From assembly GCA_964433635.1 (NCBI GenBank), contig CAYSSG010000017.1:1-39116 (forward strand): 39,116 nt of DNA, in the 5' to 3' direction. The position numbers and the translations under genes are program-made. Below are positions 8,315-16,738 of the stretch, piece after piece. Under the pieces are notes generated by a model. The model saw only the letters and a program-made list of their open reading frames with translations. It made no database searches and was not told the DNA's origin. Within the stretch, counting starts at the first letter, position 1. Every line of letters begins with the position of its first letter. Origin of the DNA: CAYSSG01 sp964433635 (lineage in GTDB: Bacteria > Atribacterota > Phoenicimicrobiia > Phoenicimicrobiales > Stramentimicrobiaceae).

Positions 8315-8702
8315 TATTCAATTTACCTCCTCAATTTTTTCTATTACGACTACTAATATATGACATATTTACAACATTGATTTATTTCATCAACCACCTC
8401 CAAACAACCTTCATAGGAACCGGTTTTGATCAATCAAGCTTCAGATATTAAAATAATGGAAGGTACAAAAGGCAACTGAGCGAGAAAGAATTTGATTTTC
8501 ATATTTATATCAATAAAGACCGTTATCCAAAAGCAAGAAATGACTTCTTGAAGAAATATACACTTTATGTATTGCAGAATTGCCTGAAAACATTCATATG
8601 ATTCTTTTATAAATATTGTATTTAGTGTAACATAAAGCGAATATATCCTACAAGATATTAAAAAGGAAGAATGCTATATTATTTTATTTGTTTCCTCTGT
8701 GA
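8315..8702. other. 388-bp intergenic region, AT-rich, no convincing gene
   Basis: This region lies between dctP and the short-chain dehydrogenase. The minus strand holds a possible dctP promoter (TTGATG, 16 bp, TAAATA) and a small ATATG-T-CATAT palindrome at 8358-8368. On the plus strand a frame stays open from 8452 to 8598 (49 codons, with KEFDFHIYINKDRYPKARND inside) but has no usable start or ribosome binding site. It might be a decayed gene fragment. Nothing else is recognised. Confidence 0.4.
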
Positions 8703-9434
8703 CTATCGCATAAACAATCCGCCATTAACATCAATCGTCTCTCCGGTTAGAAAATCATTATCAATAATGAATTTTATTGTAGAAGCGATATGATCGGCAC
8801 TTCCGAGTCTCTTCAGGGGTGTGTCTTCTTGGAACTGTTTCATTCTTTCTGGAGTTGAGACTTTCTCGTGAAAAGGTGTATCATGTACACCCGGGGCTAC
8901 GGCATTCACTCTAATTTTCGGAGCTAATTCTTTAGCCAATCCACGTGTAAAAGAATCAATCGCTCCCTTACAAGCACCATAAATTGTTGCCGACGGAGCA
9001 CCATGACGCACCGCAATAGAGGTAATATTGATGATACAGGGATCATCTGTCTTCTCCAGTAACGGAATACATAAGGAAGATAATTTCATCGTGGAAAAGG
9101 TATTCAAATTAAAAGTATCTAACATATGTTCCCATTGTAATTCCCTGGCCGGTTGTCTTTTAATCAATCCACCGGCATTGTTTATCAAAACATCTAATTT
9201 CTGAAACTGTTCTTTTACCTTGGTTACCAAATCATTACAAGCCTTTTCCGTTGTTAAGTCTGCTTGTATCAAGACAGGTTTCCCTCCATTAGCTTCAACT
9301 TCTTCAGCTACTTTTACTGCCTCCTTCTCAGACTTGTTAAAATGAATAATCATATGGTTACCCGGTGCTAACATTTTAGCTGTTGCAGCTCCCAGACCTG
9401 TACTCGCACCTGTTATTAGAATAATTTTAGACAT
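8703..9434 (-). CDS. Short-chain dehydrogenase/reductase (SDR, classical)
   Basis: 243-aa NAD(P)-dependent oxidoreductase. Classical SDR motifs are TGASTGLG (residues 9-16, nucleotide binding), NNAG (85-88) and the catalytic triad Ser139, Tyr152, Lys156 (YGACK). RVNAVAPGVHDTPF and LTGETIDVNGG give the usual C-terminal dinucleotide contacts. Length and motifs resemble 3-oxoacyl-ACP reductase/glucose dehydrogenase-type SDRs, a group whose substrates cannot be told from sequence. It lies 55 bp downstream of the zinc dehydrogenase and upstream of the TRAP genes, suggesting oxidation or reduction of the imported compound or its product. Confidence 0.9.
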   Translation of the reverse strand: MSKIILITGASTGLGAATAKMLAPGNHMIIHFNKSEKEAVKVAEEVEANGGKPVLIQADLTTEKACNDLVTKVKEQFQKLDVLINNAGGLIKRQPARELQWEHMLDTFNLNTFSTMKLSSLCIPLLEKTDDPCIINITSIAVRHGAPSATIYGACKGAIDSFTRGLAKELAPKIRVNAVAPGVHDTPFHEKVSTPERMKQFQEDTPLKRLGSADHIASTIKFIIDNDFLTGETIDVNGGLFMR

Positions 9435-9489
9435 AAAATACTCCTTATTGTTTCATAAAATTTGTACTTAACAACCGGTTTTAAAAAAC

Positions 9490-10527
9490 CTAATGCAATG
9501 TCTGACAATTAAATAATACTTTCAGGCCTTCCTTTTCCCGGGCGATGCGAAATGCCCTCTCCCAATCTTCCAAGGGCAGGGTATGCGTTACCAATGGCTT
9601 CATATCGACCGCATGGGAAGAAAGAAGTTTTAATGTCTTACGCCAGGAATAATTGGTCTTGGAGAGTGAGCCAAAGAGGTCTACCTCTTTAAAACAGATC
9701 TTGTCAAAGGTGACAGATAACGGGCGGGCAGACAGGCCAATCTGGGTGAAAGTTCCTCTTTTCCTGAGCAGGTCAAGCCCCATCTCTACCGCAGGAGATG
9801 CACCGGAACACTCCAGGACTACATGGGCACCATCTCCTGCCGTTAAATCACCGATGAAACCGTATATATCATCCTGATCAATATTGAGACAATCATCCGC
9901 TCCGATCCTCCTGGCTATCTGTAAGCGCTGTTCATCAAGGGATGTCCCTGCCACGATCACTCTGGCTCCCATTAATTTAGCAACCTGAATGGCCATCAAG
10001 CCAATCGAACCGGGTCCCAGCACCACCACCACATCCCCGGGAAAGATTCTGGAACGCTCGAAGAGGGCATGTACCACACAGGATAGTGGCTCTGACAGGG
10101 CTGCACTTATCATATCTACATCTTCGGGGATCCTATGCAGCGTCTGCTCCCGGGTGATGACAAAACCGGCAAAGGCACCATCCGTTTCCGCTCCCAGCTG
10201 TCTACGGGAAGGACATAGACAGAACCTGCCAGCACGACATAATTCGCAATCTCCGCACACCTGTGCATTGGTTTCAGCTACTACCCTGTCACCTTTATGG
10301 AAATCCTTCACCTCTCTGCCTGCCTCTACGATGATTCCGCTGAACTCATGGCCTAAGGTTACAGGAGGATCGTAATGGTATTCATCGGACTGGATATGCA
10401 GATCTGTGCCACAAATACCGGCATAATGTACTTTAATCTTCACCTGATCAGGTCCTGGATTAGGTTCAGGAATATCAACCAATGCGACATTCCCTTTTCC
10501 CTTCTTTAATTTTCTTAAGGCTTTCAA
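9490..10527 (-). CDS. Zinc-dependent alcohol/polyol dehydrogenase (MDR family)
   Basis: 345-aa medium-chain dehydrogenase of the sorbitol/threonine dehydrogenase type. Catalytic zinc ligands are in AGICGTD (Cys39) and TLGHEFSG (His60, Glu61). The structural zinc site is CGDCELCRAGRFCLC (Cys91, 94, 97, 105), and the Rossmann motif is VVLGPGSIGLMAIQVAK. The start is TTG at 10525-10527, 7 nt after AGGAG. Sampled lines of this gene are near 58-62% GC against 35-45% for most of the window, so it looks compositionally foreign or recently acquired. A strong AT-rich stem with a U-run separates it from the AOR gene upstream, so it is probably transcribed separately from AOR. Substrate unknown. Confidence 0.9.
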   Translation of the reverse strand: MKALRKLKKGKGNVALVDIPEPNPGPDQVKIKVHYAGICGTDLHIQSDEYHYDPPVTLGHEFSGIIVEAGREVKDFHKGDRVVAETNAQVCGDCELCRAGRFCLCPSRRQLGAETDGAFAGFVITREQTLHRIPEDVDMISAALSEPLSCVVHALFERSRIFPGDVVVVLGPGSIGLMAIQVAKLMGARVIVAGTSLDEQRLQIARRIGADDCLNIDQDDIYGFIGDLTAGDGAHVVLECSGASPAVEMGLDLLRKRGTFTQIGLSARPLSVTFDKICFKEVDLFGSLSKTNYSWRKTLKLLSSHAVDMKPLVTHTLPLEDWERAFRIAREKEGLKVLFNCQTLH

Positions 10528-10560
10528 ACTTATTCTCCTATTTTTTAATTAATATTGATA

Positions 10561-10606
10561 AAAAATGATAATATGATATTAAAATTCTTTTTAATATCAT
10601 CATATC
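10561..10606 (-). terminator. Probable intrinsic terminator after the AOR gene
   Basis: An 18-nt inverted repeat (16 of 18 pair) at 10567-10584 and 10589-10606 has a 4-nt loop. On the minus strand it is followed by six U (10560-10565). The stem is almost all A/T, which is weak for a terminator, so a repressor operator in front of the zinc dehydrogenase is an alternative. Confidence 0.5.
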
Positions 10607-10683
10607 AACAATGAAAACTACAAAGCAAACGAAAAATATTTTTTAGTATATGAGCCTGGAAATTAATTCATTTTTAGTATGGT

Positions 10684-12576
10684 TTACATATCATCCAGCC
10701 AGTCTAAATCCAGCTCAATCAATTTTCCCCTGGTTGGCTTTCCTTTCGAATTCCAGCCCATGATTTCGTATCGTAATCTCTTGGCTTCCTCAAAATCCTT
10801 TCTGCTCAGTGCCCCTTTTCCTTTCAAAGGACCATCGGAAAAATGACTAAAAAAGATCTCCGGTACTTTGTCATCCTTTGTGGTAAATCCTTCCCTGATA
10901 TTAAAAATCCTGGCCATATTGATGGTTCTTTCTCCCAATTTCATTAATTCATACCAGGTGGTCTTCCACCCGGTGGTAGCCCGAATGATAGTTAATATCT
11001 CATCCATGGTACCGACGCTCCTGGGAACATATCCAAAGTAACAGATACCTAATATATCAAAGAGTGTCCAGTAAATATCCAATATCTTAAACAGGGCTAC
11101 TTTGCGGTAACTTAAGTCTGTTGGTGATAACGGTCTTAGGATACCCAACCCGCTCATCTCTCTTAAGCCCGGTGAATTTTCATTGGAAAAAAACGTATCA
11201 TGAGGCGCTTTCATGTGGTCCGATCCATAATCGGCAAAAGCAAATTGCAAAGCCAGACCCGCTTTAACTCTGGGATCATGCATCGCAATTTCCTGTCTCT
11301 TCACTTCACGCAGGAACTTTTCAGAACCTCTTCCGATCTTTCGGGCAGCCCTATAGGTACCCTGAGCTAACAGTCTTCCAAATCCTTCCTTTCTGGCAAT
11401 CTTCTCAATTAACATCAAGACAGCTTTCTTGTTGCCAAAATAAAGGTCCAGACCATCTGTATCCTCTTTCGTTAAAATTCCCTCTTCATAACAGTGCATG
11501 GCAAAGGCAATCGTCATACCGGTTGAAATCGTATCTATTCCCCATTTATTGCATAATTCATTCGCTTTGGCTACATATTTCAGATCATCTATGCCACAAA
11601 TAGAACCTAAAGCGACTATTGTTTCGTATTCCGGTCCACCATAAACCGGGTCGACTATCATATTTTTATCATGCACCTCCACCACCCTTTTACATCGGAT
11701 GGGGCAGGCATAACAGCTATCCCTGTGCTTCAGAATCGTTTGATTGTACACTTCTGCAGTCAGGTTTTCGCCGTTTTTAAAATAGCCTGTCGTCCAGTTC
11801 AAGGAAGGGAGACACCCGGATTCATAAAAGCCTCTGACAACCCCCGGGGTACCATATTCTCTCAGTCCTTTACTCAAAGGATTCTCCATAACCCTTTGGG
11901 AAATCTCTTTGGAAATCTCTTTCACCCTTTCTTTGTCGTACAATGAGATAGAATGTGTACCTTTTACAGCAATTGCTTTGAGCCTTTTGGAACCCATAAC
12001 CGCACCCAGTCCGCTCCGGCCATTAAAATGGGTTAATTCATTTACAATATTGGCAAATAATACCTGATTTTCTCCTCCCAGTCCTATCTGGCAGATCCTG
12101 ATATGATCATCACCCAATTCTTCCTTGATCATCTGATCTACCTGAAAAGTTTCCTTTCCCCAAAGATGAGAGGCATCTCTAAATTCTACCTGGCCGTCAT
12201 GTATCCAGAGATAGCATGGTCTTTTCGCTATACCACGAACAACGATGGCATCAAATCCCGCATTTTTCAGCTCCGGACCCCAATAACCACCGGCTTCAGA
12301 TTCTCCTTCAGTACCAGTAAGAGGAGATTTGGCACAGACTGTATAACGGGGCATCGCCGGAGCCTGGTTCCCGGTTAATACGCTTGGAGAAAAAATCAGC
12401 AAGTTATCTCCCGAAAAAGGATCGATGTGAGGTTTCATCTCTTTGAGCATGTAATAAAGACCAAATCCCCTTCCTCCCCAGTAGGTTCGATAAAAGAGTT
12501 CATCCGGCTGTTCAATTTTATAGCTTTCCTGATTCAGATCGATTCGTAAAATTCTACCGTGGTAACCTAACGGCAT
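10684..12576 (-). CDS. aor: Aldehyde:ferredoxin oxidoreductase family protein (tungsto-bispterin)
   Basis: 630-aa AOR-family enzyme; the family oxidises aldehydes to carboxylates, or runs in reverse, with ferredoxin and a tungsten bis-pterin cofactor. The 4Fe-4S ligands are SCYACPIRCKR (Cys288, 291, 295 from the chosen start) and a later Cys in DILGICYFG (about 512). Other conserved blocks are GGRGFGLYYM, FNGRSGLGAVMGSKRLKAI, ALGSICGI and ADYGSDHMKAPHD. I start at ATG 12574-12576 (MPLGYHGRIL), 7 nt after AAAGGAG; longer in-frame starts lack such a site and add a non-family N-terminus. It is divergent from the DUF362 gene across about 150 bp and upstream of the dehydrogenase-TRAP-GRE block, so it could oxidise an aldehyde made there. 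Subfamily and substrate are not resolved. Confidence 0.93.
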   Translation of the reverse strand: MPLGYHGRILRIDLNQESYKIEQPDELFYRTYWGGRGFGLYYMLKEMKPHIDPFSGDNLLIFSPSVLTGNQAPAMPRYTVCAKSPLTGTEGESEAGGYWGPELKNAGFDAIVVRGIAKRPCYLWIHDGQVEFRDASHLWGKETFQVDQMIKEELGDDHIRICQIGLGGENQVLFANIVNELTHFNGRSGLGAVMGSKRLKAIAVKGTHSISLYDKERVKEISKEISQRVMENPLSKGLREYGTPGVVRGFYESGCLPSLNWTTGYFKNGENLTAEVYNQTILKHRDSCYACPIRCKRVVEVHDKNMIVDPVYGGPEYETIVALGSICGIDDLKYVAKANELCNKWGIDTISTGMTIAFAMHCYEEGILTKEDTDGLDLYFGNKKAVLMLIEKIARKEGFGRLLAQGTYRAARKIGRGSEKFLREVKRQEIAMHDPRVKAGLALQFAFADYGSDHMKAPHDTFFSNENSPGLREMSGLGILRPLSPTDLSYRKVALFKILDIYWTLFDILGICYFGYVPRSVGTMDEILTIIRATTGWKTTWYELMKLGERTINMARIFNIREGFTTKDDKVPEIFFSHFSDGPLKGKGALSRKDFEEAKRLRYEIMGWNSKGKPTRGKLIELDLDWLDDM

Positions 12577-12644
12577 AGGGTAACTCCTTTCCTTCATAAC
12601 AATATTTGCTGCCCTTTTACGTTCATGTATTTCGAATGCGTATA

Positions 12645-12659
12645 ACACTTAGACAGTGT
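12645..12659. promoter_or_regulatory. Small palindrome in the divergent AOR/DUF362 intergenic region
   Basis: ACACT-N5-AGTGT lies about 70 bp from the AOR start and 33 bp upstream of the DUF362 -10 element. It could be an operator shared by the divergent genes. Five-bp arms are short, so chance is a real possibility. Confidence 0.25.
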
Positions 12660-12688
12660 ATGAATTACTATTTATTCTACCAGAATTC

Positions 12689-12697
12689 TGCTATAAT
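12689..12697 (+). promoter_or_regulatory. Extended -10 promoter for the DUF362 gene
   Basis: TGCTATAAT is a perfect TGnTATAAT extended -10, with no good -35 at 16-18 bp. It overlaps a TTG at 12697 that could otherwise be taken as the start, which favours the downstream ATG at 12730. Confidence 0.6.
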
Positions 12698-12729
12698 TGA
12701 AAAGTTTAAAAAGAAAAAAAGAAGGAACA

Positions 12730-13881
12730 ATGAAGGAAAGACAAGTTATCTTTGTGCCATGTAAAACATATCAGGAAAATGACATGATGGCTGCAACCAG
12801 GCAATTATTTACGGAACTGGGTGGATTGGAGCGATACATTCAACCAGGGCAGAGAGTGCTGTTGAAAGTCAACCTGCTGATGAAGAAGACGCCGGAGGCT
12901 GCTGTAACGACAAATCCATCTCTGGTGGAAGCTGTCGTCCGAGAAATCCAGAGGCTTGGTGCACAAGCCATTATTGCTGACAGCCCTGGTGGCCCCTTTA
13001 CCAGAAATTGGTTAAAGGGAATTTATCAGGAGAGCGGCATGAAGGAGGTAGCAGACAAAACAGGTGCCTGTTTGAATTGGAATTTTAAACAGAAAGAGTA
13101 TTCTTTCCCTGAAGGAAAAATTTTAAAACAGATTACCCTTGCCCAAATCATCAAAGAAGTTGATATCATTATTTCTCTTGCCAAACTTAAAACACATGGC
13201 TTTACCATCTATACCGGTGCGGTGAAAAATCTCTTTGGTACAATTCCCGGATTATTAAAAGCGGATTACCATCTCAGAATGAGTGATGTAAGAGATTTTT
13301 CCAGTATGCTGGTTGATGTTGCGGAATTTGTAAAACCCAGGATATCTATTATGGACGCTGTAGTTGCCATGGAAGGCGCGGGTCCTTCAATGGGTGACCC
13401 CAAGCAGGTTGGGCTGCTGGCTGCTTCAGTGAATCCCCATGCCCTTGACCTGGCTTGCTGTCATCTCATTGGTCTTTCTCCCAACCGGATATTCACGCTG
13501 CGTAATGCCATTGAAAGGGATCTTGTTCCTGAAAACTTCCTGGAACTTGATATTCGGGGAATGAATCGGGAAGAGTTAAAACCAATTCCCTTTAAAGTCC
13601 CTGCCTCTTCCAGAAGCAGACATGTTCCCATTCCATTGCCTGCTTTTCTTGACCGTTTTTTTTACAATATCTTACGTCCCAGTCCCGATTTTATTCATGA
13701 GAAATGCATAGGCTGTGGATTATGTGCTCGAAACTGTCCTCCCCAGTGCATTGAAATGATTCAACAGAAGCCTTATGCAGACCTTTCCCGGTGTATCCGT
13801 TGCTTTTGTTGCCAGGAACTATGTCCCCATCATGCAGTAGAAATTAAACGCGGAAAATTGTCACAAATTCTATTCCACTGA
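12730..13881 (+). CDS. DUF362 domain protein with C-terminal 2x[4Fe-4S] ferredoxin
   Basis: 383 aa. The N-terminal 300 residues are a DUF362 domain (LLKVNLLMKK, ADSPGGPF, IISLAKLKTHG, TGAVKNLFGTIPG, MDAVVAMEGAGPSMGDPKQ). The C-terminus holds two ferredoxin clusters, CIGCGLCARNCP and CIRCFCCQELCP. The domain pair is widespread in anaerobes and presumed to be redox-active in the cytosol, but no function is established. The ATG at 12730 follows GAAGGAAC and lies 33 nt after the -10 box. The gene is divergent from AOR and ends 10 bp from the convergent radical SAM gene. It could be an electron-transfer partner of AOR, by context only. Confidence 0.9.
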   Translation: MKERQVIFVPCKTYQENDMMAATRQLFTELGGLERYIQPGQRVLLKVNLLMKKTPEAAVTTNPSLVEAVVREIQRLGAQAIIADSPGGPFTRNWLKGIYQESGMKEVADKTGACLNWNFKQKEYSFPEGKILKQITLAQIIKEVDIIISLAKLKTHGFTIYTGAVKNLFGTIPGLLKADYHLRMSDVRDFSSMLVDVAEFVKPRISIMDAVVAMEGAGPSMGDPKQVGLLAASVNPHALDLACCHLIGLSPNRIFTLRNAIERDLVPENFLELDIRGMNREELKPIPFKVPASSRSRHVPIPLPAFLDRFFYNILRPSPDFIHEKCIGCGLCARNCPPQCIEMIQQKPYADLSRCIRCFCCQELCPHHAVEIKRGKLSQILFH

Positions 13882-13890
13882 CTGATTGAA

Positions 13891-14868
13891 TCATATTCTT
13901 AAATGCACTGTGTCATTTGAGAAGTTTCTGATATAAAATCTCTGATTTCCAAAATCTGTCTGGATTAATTTCTTTTCCTTAATAAGACGATCCACAATCT
14001 GTCGATCTTCCCCGGTCTTCTTAAGAAACGCCGCAATCTCTGAATCACGCATTGGGTGAACCGAGGTAATACTGAGTAAATCCCTTTCAATATCTCCGGT
14101 AGAACCAAAAGGTTGCGTGGAAAATCCCAGTAAGCATTCCACCGGCAAGGCATACTCTTTAAAGACCTGATAAGCTATGGTTATTCTGCTTGGCGCAGGT
14201 GCTTTGACCCATTTTACCGCAGGTGGACGTGTAGGGATAGAAAGATAGCACTGATGAACATCAAGGCTGGCAATAAATTTTGCGACCTGTCTCAATTCTT
14301 CCTCTTGAACATTGATATCCTGCACCAGCATCGTCTCTGTTTGTAAACTACCATGAAAGTCCTGTGAAAAATTTTGTATTCCCTCTAAAATTTTTTCCAG
14401 TTCAAGTGAACGATGAGGTCGGTCAACCTTTCGCCAGATTGAAGGGGTGAGGGCATCTATTTTCAGGGAGACCCAATCCGCCAATTTCAAATCTTCCCTT
14501 ACCTCTTTATCCCAGACTAATGAAGCATTTGATATCACCGCTATTTTGATGCCTAATGTCTTCAGCTGTCGAATTTTCTCCCCCAATTGCAGATCGAGGG
14601 TTGGTTCTCCGTCAGGAACAAAAGATAAATAGTCAATTATTTCATTTTTTTCCTTCAGTTTTTCTACCATATCCTTCACTGCCTTTACGACTTCCTGGGT
14701 ATTATAAAATAAAGACCGCTTCACCTGCATTTTTAATGTCTTTCCCAACTGGCAATAAACACATGAATAAGTACAAATCTTGGGAGGAATATTATTAATG
14801 CCTAAACTCTTACCCAATCTACGAGATGGAACCGGACCGAAAACCATGTATGACTCACTACTTTCCAT
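13891..14868 (-). CDS. Radical SAM protein, COG0731-like, with C-terminal winged-helix-like region
   Basis: 325 aa. It opens with the family signature FGPVPSRRLGKSLGINNIPP and the SAM-cluster motif CTYSCVYC (Cys32, 36, 39). DGEPTLD and ISNASL follow in the barrel. The last 70 residues (HPMRDSEIAAFLKKTGED to LIQTDFGNQRFYIR) resemble a small winged helix. Members are widespread in anaerobes and archaea and are related at a distance to wyosine-synthesis TYW1 proteins, but this subgroup has no known reaction. The first ATG is kept, 9 nt after AAAGGA. It lies 63 bp downstream of the AmrS-like gene, probably in one operon. Confidence 0.88.
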   Translation of the reverse strand: MESSESYMVFGPVPSRRLGKSLGINNIPPKICTYSCVYCQLGKTLKMQVKRSLFYNTQEVVKAVKDMVEKLKEKNEIIDYLSFVPDGEPTLDLQLGEKIRQLKTLGIKIAVISNASLVWDKEVREDLKLADWVSLKIDALTPSIWRKVDRPHRSLELEKILEGIQNFSQDFHGSLQTETMLVQDINVQEEELRQVAKFIASLDVHQCYLSIPTRPPAVKWVKAPAPSRITIAYQVFKEYALPVECLLGFSTQPFGSTGDIERDLLSITSVHPMRDSEIAAFLKKTGEDRQIVDRLIKEKKLIQTDFGNQRFYIRNFSNDTVHLRI

Positions 14869-14931
14869 TTACCACATTCCTTTCATGGTGATTAGATCAG
14901 TCTTGATGATCAACAACCTTCATTCTGTCCT

Positions 14932-15930
14932 TCAAGATAAGCCCACACCCTGTATTTTTTCTCCACAGAAAGGGCATTTATCATTTTTGATTTTATTATC
15001 AACAGTAAAATATTTCCGACTTATTAACAGCCTGCCACAGGAAGTACAAAAGGTATTTTCACCCTCACCAACATTCCCCTGGTAAACATAATGAAGCCCT
15101 TTTTCCTTACCGATCTGAGATGCACGCTTTAAAGTTGATAAGGAGGCAGGGGGCGCGTCGGTTAATTGATAGGTAGGGTAAAAAGCCGTTACATGCCAGG
15201 GTATTCCTTTGTCAATACCTGAAATAAATTCTGCTATTCTTTCTAATTCCTCTGTCTTGTCATTATATCCTGGGATAATCAATGTCGTTATTTCAATCCA
15301 AATCCCTGACTCATAATACTGTTTAATACTCTCCAATACGGGTTGCAGTTTAGCACCACATATCCTGTGATAAAAATCCTCACTCATTGCCTTCAGATCA
15401 ATATTTGCAGCATCCAGGTATGGTGCAATCTGACTGAGTGCTTCTGAACAGATATAGCCATTGGTGACAAAGACATTTTTTAGACCTTTCTCATGGGCGA
15501 AAATAGAAATATCATAAGCTGTTTCAAAGTAAATCGTGGGTTCAGTATAGGTATAGGAAATCGATAGGCAATCATTGTCCAGGGCATTCTGCACCACCCC
15601 TTCCGGTGATGCTTCTTCCCCTCTGATGATGTCTCTTTGTATCTGGGAGATAGTCCAGTTCTGACAGTGCAGGCAATGAAAATTACATCCTGCTGCTGCA
15701 ATGGAATAAGATTGAGAACCAGGATAAAAATGAAACAGGGGTTTCTTTTCAATGGGATCTGTATGAACAGCAATTAACTTCCGATAATTCAAGCTGTATA
15801 AGATACCCGCTAAATTTTCCCTAACCCGGCATATCCCTCTTTTTCCCGGTAAAATCTCACACTGATGGGGACAAAGCTCACATCTCACTTTTTGATTCTC
15901 CAAACCCTGATAAAACATTGCTTCTTTCAT
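14932..15930 (-). CDS. amrS: AmmeMemoRadiSam-type radical SAM enzyme (AmrS)
   Basis: 332-aa radical SAM protein of the AmmeMemoRadiSam group. The N-terminal Cys-rich segment (CELCPHQC, then GKRGICRVR) is followed by EKKPLFHFYPGS. The SAM-cluster motif is GCNFHCLHCQNW (Cys82, 86, 89). Further motifs are SYTYTEPTIY, FVTNGYI and, near the end, CTSCGRLL...CPFCGE, which look like a zinc ribbon. In other genomes it co-occurs with AMMECR1 (AmrA) and MEMO (AmrB) proteins; neither is in this window. The pathway product is unknown. Start MKEAMFYQGL matches the family. It lies 27 bp downstream of the metallophosphoesterase frame. Confidence 0.92.
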   Translation of the reverse strand: MKEAMFYQGLENQKVRCELCPHQCEILPGKRGICRVRENLAGILYSLNYRKLIAVHTDPIEKKPLFHFYPGSQSYSIAAAGCNFHCLHCQNWTISQIQRDIIRGEEASPEGVVQNALDNDCLSISYTYTEPTIYFETAYDISIFAHEKGLKNVFVTNGYICSEALSQIAPYLDAANIDLKAMSEDFYHRICGAKLQPVLESIKQYYESGIWIEITTLIIPGYNDKTEELERIAEFISGIDKGIPWHVTAFYPTYQLTDAPPASLSTLKRASQIGKEKGLHYVYQGNVGEGENTFCTSCGRLLISRKYFTVDNKIKNDKCPFCGEKIQGVGLS

Positions 15931-15957
15931 GAATCTATTCTACTCCCGATGAATTTT

Positions 15958-16692
15958 TTAGATTCCTATCGCCAAGCGCTCTGCTAAAAATTGAGGCAGA
16001 TGTGCCCTGATCATTTTATCCTGCGCAATAGTAATAGGATATTCCGCTCTTATGATCTGCACTGTGAACCGTTCAGTGTCAAAAACAGCAAAGCTTGCCT
16101 GTGGATTTCGATCTCTGGGTTGACCGACACTACCGCAGTTAATAATATAGCTAAAACTCTTTTGTATGGTAACCTCTGCTCCGCCAGCAGCGCTGAAATA
16201 ACGAATGATTTGGTTTTCTCGTTGAAATGTAAAATATCCTGAAATATGACTGTGCCCGACAAAATAGATTTTAAAATTAAATCCGGTAAAAATTTCTTCT
16301 GCAGTCTGTTTATCCAGGATGTATTCCCAGAGAGGTTGGCGTGGACTACCGTGCACGCCTAACACATTTTCAGCAATATTGATTTTTTTCTTCAGTCCCT
16401 CCAGATAAGTAAAATCACAATTCCTTAACTGTTCTCTGGTCCATTGAATAGCCCTTCGGGCAGCATCATTAAAATAATTCAAGTCTAATTCTCCGATGAC
16501 TGCAGCCTCATGATTTCCCTTCAGGGTTGGAATATTCAGCTCCTTCATCTTCTCAATACAATACACCGGATCTGCTCCGTACCCAACAATATCACCCAAA
16601 CAGATAATCTGTTCAACCTTATTCAGTTTCTTAAGAACAGCCTGGAAGGCTTCCGCATTACTATGAATATCTGAGATTATTCCGATTTTCAA
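15958..16692 (-). CDS. Calcineurin-like metallophosphoesterase
   Basis: 244-aa cytosolic phosphoesterase related to YfcE/diadenosine-polyphosphatase-type proteins. Metal-site motifs are in order: GIISDIHSN (DxH), CLGDIVGYG (GD), LKGNHE (GNHE), GVHGSP and FVGHSHISG (GHxH). NCGSVGQPRDRNPQASFAV is the usual late signature. I choose TTG 16690-16692, 8 nt after GAAGAGG, because the in-frame ATG at 16713 has no ribosome binding site and adds 7 non-family residues. It is followed by amrS at 27 bp and preceded by the COG2407 gene at 46 bp, so an operon is likely. Substrate unknown. Confidence 0.9.
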   Translation of the reverse strand: MKIGIISDIHSNAEAFQAVLKKLNKVEQIICLGDIVGYGADPVYCIEKMKELNIPTLKGNHEAAVIGELDLNYFNDAARRAIQWTREQLRNCDFTYLEGLKKKINIAENVLGVHGSPRQPLWEYILDKQTAEEIFTGFNFKIYFVGHSHISGYFTFQRENQIIRYFSAAGGAEVTIQKSFSYIINCGSVGQPRDRNPQASFAVFDTERFTVQIIRAEYPITIAQDKMIRAHLPQFLAERLAIGI

Positions 16693-16738
16693 TGAGAAAA
16701 CCTCTTCTATCATGAATCAGGATAAGATTCAACTATCA

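Noticed and set aside
8452..8598. 49-codon open frame in the dctP upstream region
   Set aside because: It has no start codon or ribosome binding site and no recognised domain; at most a decayed fragment.
12577..12648. 24-residue N-terminal extension of the AOR
   Set aside because: No ribosome binding site, non-family sequence, and it overlaps the divergent promoter region; the ATG at 12576 has AAAGGAG at 7 nt.
12697..12729. TTG start 11 codons upstream for the DUF362 protein
   Set aside because: The codon overlaps the -10 promoter element; the ATG at 12730 has its own Shine-Dalgarno.
14556..15085. Overlapping plus-strand ORFs of 80-101 codons opposite the radical SAM genes
   Set aside because: They are antisense shadows of two well-supported genes, with no family match and no ribosome binding sites.
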